A DNA stretch of 47,518 nt, from contig JAVCDD010000034.1 in assembly GCA_030765125.1 (NCBI GenBank), forward strand, positions 1-47,518, written 5' to 3'. Source of the DNA: Candidatus Hatepunaea meridiana. GTDB lineage: Bacteria; Electryoneota; AABM5-125-24; Hatepunaeales; Hatepunaeaceae. Position 1 is the first letter of the stretch. Each line of letters opens with the position of its first letter. The notes under the pieces were generated by a model. It made no database searches. It saw only the letters and a list, made by a program, of their open reading frames with translations, and was not told the origin of the DNA. Shown here piece after piece: positions 1 through 6,236 of the stretch. Position numbers and translations under genes: made by a program.

Positions 1-177
1 AATCCAGTTAAGGAAATCATTGACCAGTTGGCAGCGATCAATATGGTTGAGCTTAAAGATAAAGGTGAAATATTCTATCGTGTACCTACACCAAATAATG
101 AAACACAAGATTTATTAAGTAAACTTAATATTTCAATACCTTCTTTGATACCTATGAAAGGTATTCGAATCATGTGA
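1..177 (+). CDS. 3' end of an unidentified gene (partial)
   Basis: An open frame enters from the left edge and ends at TGA 175-177, giving 58 C-terminal residues. The fragment has a helix-like stretch (PVKEIIDQLAAINMVELKD) followed by a short beta-like segment (GEIFYRV). This would suit the end of a winged-helix domain, but it is too short to assign. It converges on the minus-strand gene pair that ends at 252. No function is claimed. Confidence 0.45.
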   Translation, partial: NPVKEIIDQLAAINMVELKDKGEIFYRVPTPNNETQDLLSKLNISIPSLIPMKGIRIM

Positions 178-251
178 GAACTCGTCGGTTTGGAGATTGA
201 ATCTCTTGCTATTCGGTGAATCACTGGCTGCAAGCAATCCAGGCTACTAAA

Positions 252-548
252 CTAAAATCCCTTTATCTTAACGATTACTTCTAATATCTCAGCACCCTTC
301 AATCCAATCTTTACCAGCCGGTCTCTTAACTGTGCTAAGTTTTCATTCTTAGCTGAAGCTTCCTCTACTGCAGCAATCATCCGATCATATTTCTCTGGAT
401 CTGTGACGATCTGTTTCAGCGCTTCCATGTTAGGTGTCGTCTCAGACAGAATTATCTTCAGGCTTTCGGAAAGCTCGTTGTGGGTCATTATTTTCGCTTT
501 CTCAGCGTTTTCCCGCATCTTCCGTTTTTCTTCTTCGGTTAATGGCAT
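252..548 (-). CDS. small helical hypothetical protein (98 aa)
   Basis: A 98-residue protein, almost entirely predicted helix and rich in Glu, Lys and Ala, with no signal peptide and no family I recognise. It lies 16 nt downstream of the coiled-coil lipoprotein gene at 565-1179 on the same strand, so the two are probably co-transcribed. Both are short helical proteins, which suggests they act together, perhaps with the lipoprotein anchoring and this one soluble. That role is inference only. The start is the first ATG after the upstream stop. Confidence 0.6.
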   Translation of the reverse strand: MPLTEEEKRKMRENAEKAKIMTHNELSESLKIILSETTPNMEALKQIVTDPEKYDRMIAAVEEASAKNENLAQLRDRLVKIGLKGAEILEVIVKIKGF

Positions 549-564
549 CTCTAATTCTCCGGGT

Positions 565-954
565 TTAGTTCTTTATACCTTCCGCTTCTTTTATTATTTC
601 CAAAACTTCATCAGCCTTTTTTGAGACGTCGTTTAAGCCGTCGGTTACTTTGTCCCGCAGGTCGCCAAGCTTCAACCGCTTCAGAATATCGTCCTGCAGC
701 TCCTGGATCTCACGCAGGCTGTTCAGATGCGCGGTGATGGTTGCATTCGCCTGGATAATCTGCCCGAACGCCTTGTCAACCGCTTGCATGAGTTCTTTTT
801 CAGTCTCATTCAGCGGATCAAAAAGCTCATTTCGGATTTCATTAATCTTCTCAACGGTCAGTTCCGCCCAGTAATTAACGGCATCATAATCACCGTTGCT
901 GTTAGCAGTTTGTAACAGAGCGGGAAGATCGGCAGTTTCCGAATGGTTCTTAAC
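565..954 (-). pseudogene. downstream half of amber-interrupted coiled-coil lipoprotein gene
   Basis: This frame is the exact in-phase continuation of the lipoprotein ORF at 955-1179. After the TAG at 957-955 it runs for 129 codons without a stop to 565. The first ATG in it is at 789, which would give a 74-aa protein. The 55 codons before that ATG (including NYWAELTVEKINEIRNE) read as the same charged helical protein, so they look like genuine coding sequence. Undoing the amber codon gives one lipoprotein of about 204 aa. Possible explanations are a recent nonsense mutation, an assembly error, or readthrough. TAG is an ordinary stop for other genes in the window (DUF2283 at 27535, the membrane gene at 31917, the DUF1828 gene at 44885), which argues against genome-wide recoding. 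Confidence 0.6.
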
Positions 955-1179
955 CTAAGCCGGAATATAGTCGTTAACGATAAAATCCTCGCGCTGTTTC
1001 CTGAGCAGATCGAAATGCGTGGTTATCAGCGTTCTATACGACTGACGCAACGCTTCCAGATCGTGACCCATTGTGTAGGATAGTTCCACAACTTCTTTCG
1101 GGATGGTCGTGCAGCCGGACAACGTGAAGGTGATGAGGATGGCGATAAGGAACAATTTCGATATTTTTAACATAAACAA
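955..1179 (-). CDS. lipoprotein, N-terminal half before an in-frame amber codon
   Basis: The 74-residue ORF begins with a classical lipoprotein signal: a hydrophobic stretch (LFLIAILITFTL) followed by the lipobox LSGC, with Cys23 as the predicted lipidation site. The mature part is helical and charged, and the ORF ends at TAG 957-955. A small amber-terminated lipoprotein is possible, but the same frame continues open for another 129 codons (see 565-954), so this is more likely the N-terminal part of a longer coiled-coil lipoprotein. It is the first gene of a probable two-gene unit with 252-548. Its family is not recognised. Confidence 0.6.
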   Translation of the reverse strand: MFMLKISKLFLIAILITFTLSGCTTIPKEVVELSYTMGHDLEALRQSYRTLITTHFDLLRKQREDFIVNDYIPA

Positions 1180-1282
1180 CCTTTTTTTAGTAGCATAGTC
1201 CTTTGCGGTTTGAGGTTAACGTCTTCTGTTTATCCGACGAATCCCTGACCGTAAGAGATACGGGTAGCGAACTAAAAACGTA

Positions 1283-2089
1283 TCATGCAACAATTTCGCT
1301 AATAGTCCTAAATTCTTCAAATTGTCTAATTGCTGATTGTAAGACTCTTTCTGACCATTCTACAAGCTCATCCAAGTTATTCTCCTCTATTTGATATTGC
1401 CAGTGTTGGTGATCTCTACCTTTACCCTTCCAGCCTCCCATACCAAGGTGCATTCCTTGCATCGAAATATCTTGTATACTTTCTGTAGTTGTGCTTGATA
1501 GAATATGCTCATCAGGAATTGTTTCGAGAGCAGTTTCTTCTTCTGTTACGAGCAGCTCTTCGAGATTTGACGAATCACTCCGAGGAATAGTTTGTGGCTC
1601 CGACAGTAATGGATGTATTGTTACCATCAAGTCAGGATCAATATGCCAATGAGGCTGCGGTGCAGTCTTACCACAATAGGGAAACTGTCCCCATTCGGCT
1701 CTGAATATTTGATCTTTGTCCCTTTGCCGAATACCCCAAAAGAATGTCCAACCAGCATCTACTAAAACAAACTTTTCTTTTTCCATTTTTCGGTCTGCAG
1801 TTCGTTTCCATTCTTCATGCCAGCTAAACCAGATTCGTGGTTCATAGGGAGCAGAGACCGTTTTTATCGAAATAACTGGACATTTTCCACCTCTTAATCG
1901 CAATCCAGAATCAAAACTATGATCACTAAATAAGAAAAACTCAAAACTACCATCAACCCCGATTTTTTCCCATCCTATGTATTCATCTTTTGGTCGAATG
2001 ATCCAGTTTTCATTTGAATTTCCGATGAATTGGCTAAGCCTTCTTTCAATCTTTTTGTGCATACTAACAATTTCACGACTGGTAACCAT
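1283..2089 (-). CDS. hypothetical His/Trp-rich protein, partner of the methyltransferase
   Basis: A 268-residue soluble protein I do not recognise. It starts 21 nt after the stop of the adenine methyltransferase gene on the same strand, so the two form a tight pair. Visible features are a Trp-rich N-terminal half, a PQPHWHID segment near residue 148, an acidic Glu/Thr-rich linker near 175-205, and a Gly/His-rich stretch (MHLGMGGWKGKGRDHQHW) near 214-231, followed by a helical tail. The clustered His and Asp could bind metal. I see no convincing PD-(D/E)XK, HNH or GIY-YIG motif. By context it could be the effector, nuclease or regulator of a modification-linked module. That is inference. Confidence 0.6.
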   Translation of the reverse strand: MVTSREIVSMHKKIERRLSQFIGNSNENWIIRPKDEYIGWEKIGVDGSFEFFLFSDHSFDSGLRLRGGKCPVISIKTVSAPYEPRIWFSWHEEWKRTADRKMEKEKFVLVDAGWTFFWGIRQRDKDQIFRAEWGQFPYCGKTAPQPHWHIDPDLMVTIHPLLSEPQTIPRSDSSNLEELLVTEEETALETIPDEHILSSTTTESIQDISMQGMHLGMGGWKGKGRDHQHWQYQIEENNLDELVEWSERVLQSAIRQFEEFRTISEIVA

Positions 2090-2110
2090 TGATTTTAACC
2101 TAATATTTTG

Positions 2111-4606
2111 TCACGAAATACTATATGCATTTTTAACAACATCATCGAGTCCCTCGAGTTCGTATAAACGACCCCGATGAATTTGATGTCCAAATCTTAT
2201 TAATTGTTGTACCGTACTACCACTCACTCTATTTGGATCAGATAGGTCAGGAATGAAAACGTTTTTGACAAAGCGCACAGATAAATTAAATTGACCTCCC
2301 TGTATGCGGGGACAAAAGCAATCCAATAGAGTCTCAAATAAATTGCTGTTCATAATTGCCAGATAAGCCCACGGTAATTCGGTATTATGAAATTCAAAGA
2401 CTTCCTCATTTTCAACGTTGATCTTACTTTTCCACAACCAAGCATAACCCTGTATTACAATAAAAGAACCATCTGAATCATAGGCGAATGATCCTTTATG
2501 CCCAAAATGTTTTGTGACCAATTTTTTAATTTGCCTCATCTGCCATGAGCGTGGTCGGCTCAGTATCCACCATCTATTGGCATCAATTCCAAAACGTTTA
2601 ATAAGTATCGGTTTATTTGGTAATAACTTTTCTTCATAATAAGTAGGAACAAGTTTCTGTAATTCTTCCTCTGTCAATATCATTAATTCCCTTTCATTGT
2701 AAGGATAAAAAATATATTCTTTATTCTCCAGTTTACCAATCTGAATAGTACTATTTTCTGCAGCAGGACGAAAAAAAACCTTTTCTTTCTTTGGGAACTC
2801 TTTGAATTCTGAGGAGGATACTAAAAAACTCTTATTATATCCAGTCAAAACTCCCTGTCTAATATTAAAAAGATCAATAGCTTTAGCCATGTTAGTTTCT
2901 TGAAAATACTCTATCATTTTTATTAATTTTTTAGAACGTGGTGTCCAAGTATCTGGCTTAACATAAGATGATTCAATTGTATTTATTTCCCAACCTTCTC
3001 CAGATACATCACTAATATCAACTTTTCGAAGAGCTCGTAACGCTTTATCTCCTGAGTTGCTCTTACTTAAGACAATCTTAACCGGTTCATTTGATAGTAT
3101 TCCATCTGTCTGTTTTCTTTGCAAAGCTAAAAAACCAGGCTCCACCATAGAATTACGAAAGAAACCAAAATCTTCAAATCTGCCTAACAAAAGTATTTGT
3201 CCTAAATCGGAAAGAGCTTCCCTCCACTTCAATCCCGAATAAGTCTCAAAAATCGGAGCTGGTAGAACAGTTGTCATAATTCCACCAGCAGTGAGAGATT
3301 GAGCTGCCTTCCAAATAAACGCCATTGATAAATCAGCACGTCCTTTAACTAGTTCACCAAGAACACTTCTAACGATTTCTTTATCATCATTACTTATTCT
3401 GTCCCACGGTACAAATGGAGGATTCATCAGTATAATATCCGGTTTACCCCAATCTGACTCGTCATGTAGTGCATCACATTCTTGAATATTAATAATCAGG
3501 TCTATAAAACTGTTTGATTCAAGTTTCGTAAGTTCTAAACAGAAGTTAGAGATATAATATGATATTGCAGAGTTGTCAAATCCTCGAAGTGTTACTTTTC
3601 CACGGTAATTACGATTATTGAGTTCTCTTAGCGCTTCATGCAAGAAAACCCCAGATCCACAGGCAGGATCAAGAATCTCTATAGATTCCTTATCATCGAA
3701 ACAAAATGCGTTGAATGCTTGTTGAACTAATGCTCTTGCTAAAGTTGGTGGAGTAAATCTTACATCCTTACGTAGTAAGCCTGAAGGGGCATTCTGAGAT
3801 GCAAGTCCTGGCAACGATAGCTGATTGAATTTCTCTAAATGAATGTGTGCTTCCTGATAAAGTGAACCGGATGCATGTCGCAGTAATAACGCTGGATTGA
3901 AATCTATTGAAGTTATAGGTTTATTGTTTATGAAGAAATCTGTTATGCCTCTAACGTTTTGGTTTAATATTTCAGATGAGAAAATAGATGTTCCTAATAT
4001 TCTCTTTTGTTGTGGAGTCATTTCGGAAATAAGTGCATTCACATCGTTTAATCTTCCCCATTCAACTTGACTTAAATCACCTGATGTGACTTTTGCCCTC
4101 CCTAATAGAAAAAGATTCAATAAACGAATAGAATTAATGTCTTCACATGCAAAAGCACCTCTTATTTGTCGGAAACCACGCATAACGAATAATACCACAT
4201 CCTCCAATCGAGGAGCTGGATTATTTTCAATAATCTTCAGTAGTTCCTGAGAAGCTGCAGCTGCCTTTGCTCTATTGGGCAATCTGTACCTTCTGATCGT
4301 ATCGGGTGGTGTGTCCCAACGTCTAAGAAACATCTCCTCACGCTTCTTGTCAATGATTAGTGAATGCCTCAAGTTTGCAGACCAACTCCATGAAATGGGA
4401 TCTGGTGCGTAGGATAAATTAGGATCTTCAGTTATAGATAATGCAAAACTTGCAGCTTTTCCATTCAGCATCACAGAATGAGAATCGTCGGGATTTATGT
4501 TCCGTACACCAACTTGACTACCAAACAAGGGCACAACGACTAAGCCTAAGGCTTTTTCCCATTCTTTCGGATCAGTCAGATCACCAGTGAAGGAAGAGTT
4601 ATTCAT
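2111..4606 (-). CDS. Eco57I-like N6-adenine DNA methyltransferase (831 aa)
   Basis: A large gamma-class adenine methyltransferase. Residues 1-270 are an uncharacterised, mostly helical N-terminal region. Around 282-288 the segment VRFTPPT matches the entry of the Eco57I/N6-Mtase fold. Motif I is DPACGSGVF near 313-321, and the catalytic motif IV is NPPF near 395-398. Residues from about 500 to 800 resemble the TaqI/Eco57I C-terminal target-recognition region. It would transfer methyl groups from AdoMet to adenine in DNA. I see no fused nuclease motif, so restriction, if any, would have to come from the 268-aa partner 21 nt downstream. The start is the first ATG, preceded by an AT-rich spacer. 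This kind of gene is often mobile, which fits the repeat-rich surroundings. Confidence 0.82.
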   Translation of the reverse strand: MNNSSFTGDLTDPKEWEKALGLVVVPLFGSQVGVRNINPDDSHSVMLNGKAASFALSITEDPNLSYAPDPISWSWSANLRHSLIIDKKREEMFLRRWDTPPDTIRRYRLPNRAKAAAASQELLKIIENNPAPRLEDVVLFVMRGFRQIRGAFACEDINSIRLLNLFLLGRAKVTSGDLSQVEWGRLNDVNALISEMTPQQKRILGTSIFSSEILNQNVRGITDFFINNKPITSIDFNPALLLRHASGSLYQEAHIHLEKFNQLSLPGLASQNAPSGLLRKDVRFTPPTLARALVQQAFNAFCFDDKESIEILDPACGSGVFLHEALRELNNRNYRGKVTLRGFDNSAISYYISNFCLELTKLESNSFIDLIINIQECDALHDESDWGKPDIILMNPPFVPWDRISNDDKEIVRSVLGELVKGRADLSMAFIWKAAQSLTAGGIMTTVLPAPIFETYSGLKWREALSDLGQILLLGRFEDFGFFRNSMVEPGFLALQRKQTDGILSNEPVKIVLSKSNSGDKALRALRKVDISDVSGEGWEINTIESSYVKPDTWTPRSKKLIKMIEYFQETNMAKAIDLFNIRQGVLTGYNKSFLVSSSEFKEFPKKEKVFFRPAAENSTIQIGKLENKEYIFYPYNERELMILTEEELQKLVPTYYEEKLLPNKPILIKRFGIDANRWWILSRPRSWQMRQIKKLVTKHFGHKGSFAYDSDGSFIVIQGYAWLWKSKINVENEEVFEFHNTELPWAYLAIMNSNLFETLLDCFCPRIQGGQFNLSVRFVKNVFIPDLSDPNRVSGSTVQQLIRFGHQIHRGRLYELEGLDDVVKNAYSIS

Positions 4607-4950
4607 ATGAAAATCCTGTTTGTTGAACTCTTTTTAATCCCATGAAATGTAATGATGAATGTGAGGAAATCAAAATTGAAAGCTAAATAATTTTGTTCTA
4701 TTTTGTAAGAGGTATTGAATCCGACGTTTTCTAAACCATTCTCAACACTTGATTAGTACAATTAAAGTATTTAAGCTAAATATATTGAGATTGACTAACA
4801 TTACTCATCCCCCTTCCCCCCAACCCATTCCGTCCCTGTATTCTTGGTATTCCTCAACCTACTGCCAAGCTGCTTGAGTGTGATGATCGTGATTGTCGAT
4901 TAGTCGATTGTTGATTAAATGGATTCAAGAAATCCGGGCTACTTACTTAT
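4607..4950. other. intergenic spacer with left copy of a direct repeat
   Basis: This 344-nt spacer separates the methyltransferase start from the end of the small lipoprotein gene and should hold the methyltransferase promoter. I see no gene. A C-rich tract lies at about 4807-4825, and the left copy of a 36-nt direct repeat lies at 4913-4948. The segment just before it (GATTGTCGATTAGTCGATTG) is a short internal repetition. Confidence 0.5.
4913..4948. repeat. direct repeat, left copy (flanks lipoprotein gene)
   Basis: The sequence GATTAAATGGATTCAAGAAA followed by a variable 6-nt core and TACTTACTT recurs at 5353-5388. The two copies differ only in the core. They lie on either side of the 4951-5331 lipoprotein gene, 440 bp apart. 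Confidence 0.7.
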
Positions 4951-5331
4951 TCAATTTCGTATCACCCTGACAGGCTCAGAAGCTTTCTCATAAGGTATGC
5001 CTTTCAGATCATCCCTTGATTTATAATTATCAGGGTTAAATTCACCGCTTAGCGCTACGATCGTGTACTCGGTGTCTTGCTCATCATCCTCACCGAGCCA
5101 GGCTCTTGCATTAAACCTGCCGCTTGTAACAGAAGCTTCTGATTGAAAAGTCCATGATTTCAACCCATTTGAATATGCGTAGATGTAAACGTTGCTCACG
5201 CCTCTACACTTGCCTGAAACACTTACAATTCCGTTTACTTGCGCGTTATTTGTCGGCTGCACGATCTTGATCGAACCCGGACCGCAGGAAACCAATAATA
5301 ATAATAGTAATACTAAAAACGTTTTTTTCAT
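4951..5331 (-). CDS. small Ig-like lipoprotein (126 aa)
   Basis: The N-terminus is a lipoprotein signal (Leu-rich stretch, lipobox VSCG, Cys16). The mature part begins IKIVQPTNNAQVNGIVSVSG, the typical opening of bacterial Ig-like domains that repeat 'structure, breaks, sense of change' (Big_9/GmdD type), and continues as an all-beta segment with alternating hydrophobics to about residue 120. It is probably an outer-membrane- or periplasm-anchored single-domain protein. It is monocistronic, with a repeat-rich region upstream. The start is supported by the signal peptide. Ligand and role are unknown. Confidence 0.7.
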   Translation of the reverse strand: MKKTFLVLLLLLLVSCGPGSIKIVQPTNNAQVNGIVSVSGKCRGVSNVYIYAYSNGLKSWTFQSEASVTSGRFNARAWLGEDDEQDTEYTIVALSGEFNPDNYKSRDDLKGIPYEKASEPVRVIRN

Positions 5332-5352
5332 ACTTTACTCCTGTAAATTGTC

Positions 5353-5388
5353 GATTAAATGGATTCAAGAAATACTGACTACTTACTT
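5353..5388. repeat. direct repeat, right copy
   Basis: Matches 4913-4948 apart from a 6-nt variable core. It lies just upstream of the minus-strand lipoprotein start at 5331, so it sits in the probable promoter or leader region, whereas the other copy lies just beyond the stop codon. Confidence 0.7.
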
Positions 5389-5414
5389 TTCTCTCTAAAT
5401 TTAATATCCGATGT

Positions 5415-5453
5415 AGTTTCGTAGCCCGGCTTCTCCGCAAGCCGGGAATGAAT
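5415..5453. repeat. 39-nt palindromic repeat, copy 1
   Basis: Contains the hairpin arms GCCCGGCTT and AAGCCGGG around TCTCCGC. It is identical over 39 nt to 5508-5546. It is a REP-like intergenic repeat. With only two copies 54 nt apart, it is not a CRISPR array. Confidence 0.75.
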
Positions 5454-5507
5454 TTCTTATGCTTTTTTCAACTAGTAAAAGCGTTTCGTCAGATTCAATA
5501 AGTTACA

Positions 5508-5546
5508 AGTTTCGTAGCCCGGCTTCTCCGCAAGCCGGGAATGAAT
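5508..5546. repeat. 39-nt palindromic repeat, copy 2
   Basis: An exact second copy of 5415-5453 in the same orientation, ending GGGAATGAAT. Confidence 0.75.
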
Positions 5547-6120
5547 CTCATTCAAGTAGTACATGCTGCCTTATTCATAATTGTAATATAATCATTAAAA
5601 CTGCAAAGTCAAGTGAGGTATCCGTTAACATGATTTGTCATTCCGGACTTGATCCGGAATCCAGAAAAAGAAACTACGAGACTGATAAAATTGAAACAGA
5701 TTGAAGTGCAAAATGTTAATTATAATCTTACAGTCGTCAACATCATTCTAAGATAACATCCGGATAAATAAACTCCAAATATTTTCTGGTTTTTCTGGTT
5801 TTTGGGCTAACTCGTGTCTATACAAGCAATTCTAAATTTCACTATTTTTGAGGATAACCACCTCAAACCCAAAACATCCCTCAACCGATCCGCAAGCTGT
5901 AAAACATGATGCTGCAATGCATCAGGTTATTAAGTGAGTCTGGCGTCCGGTATTGCTTACTGTAACGTTGTGTGACGATAAACCAATTCATCGTCACCCC
6001 GTAATTCCCCACCCACCCCCACTTTCCGTCAATAGGTGACGATGTGACGCAAAATCACATAGTGTGTATATTTCACCGAAATAACGAGTGCTTTTTGATT
6101 GTTAATTTATTAATAAACAA

Positions 6121-6154
6121 AGCCCGTTCAGCCAAACCTATAGCTGAACGGGCT
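6121..6154 (-). terminator. probable rho-independent terminator of the 959-aa secreted protein gene
   Basis: Perfect 12-bp arms AGCCCGTTCAGC and GCTGAACGGGCT surround a 10-nt loop. On the minus strand the stem is followed by TTTGTTTATT. It lies about 80 nt beyond the stop of the gene ending at 6237. On the plus strand no T-run follows, so it is assigned to the minus strand. Confidence 0.65.
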
Positions 6155-6192
6155 CCTAATAAACTCGTTGTGTCATGTATTACACTTTTTTC

Positions 6193-6222
6193 GTTGTGTC
6201 AGGTGTTAACACCTGACACAAC
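6193..6222. repeat. perfect 30-bp palindrome with a related copy inside the neighbouring gene
   Basis: The half-site GTTGTGTCAGGTGTT is followed directly by its reverse complement, giving a loop-free 30-bp palindrome. A degenerate copy (GTCAGGTGTT|AACATCTGAC) lies at 8991-9010 inside the 5' end of the secreted protein gene, so the element flanks and enters the same gene. It could be a mobile palindrome or a dyad binding site. Confidence 0.7.
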
Positions 6223-6236
6223 AACTTGCAACAAAA

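Larger units (their letters stand above)
5332..6236. other. repeat-rich intergenic region (905 nt)
   Basis: No gene is supported here. The region holds the right copy of the 36-nt direct repeat, two 39-nt palindromic repeats, a CATTCCGGAC/GATCCGGAAT hairpin at about 5639-5662, a probable minus-strand terminator at 6121-6154 and a perfect 30-bp palindrome at 6193-6222. Open frames that cross it in plus orientation translate repeat sequence. Confidence 0.6.

Noticed and set aside
955..957. Genome-wide recoding of TAG
   Set aside because: Several clear genes in the window end in TAG, so the amber codon is a normal stop here.
5415..5546. Possible CRISPR array
   Set aside because: Only two palindromic copies, no further regular spacing and no cas genes.
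5459..5704. Plus-strand open frame of 81 codons
   Set aside because: It translates intergenic palindromic repeats (HSGLDPES-type sequence) and lacks a ribosome site.
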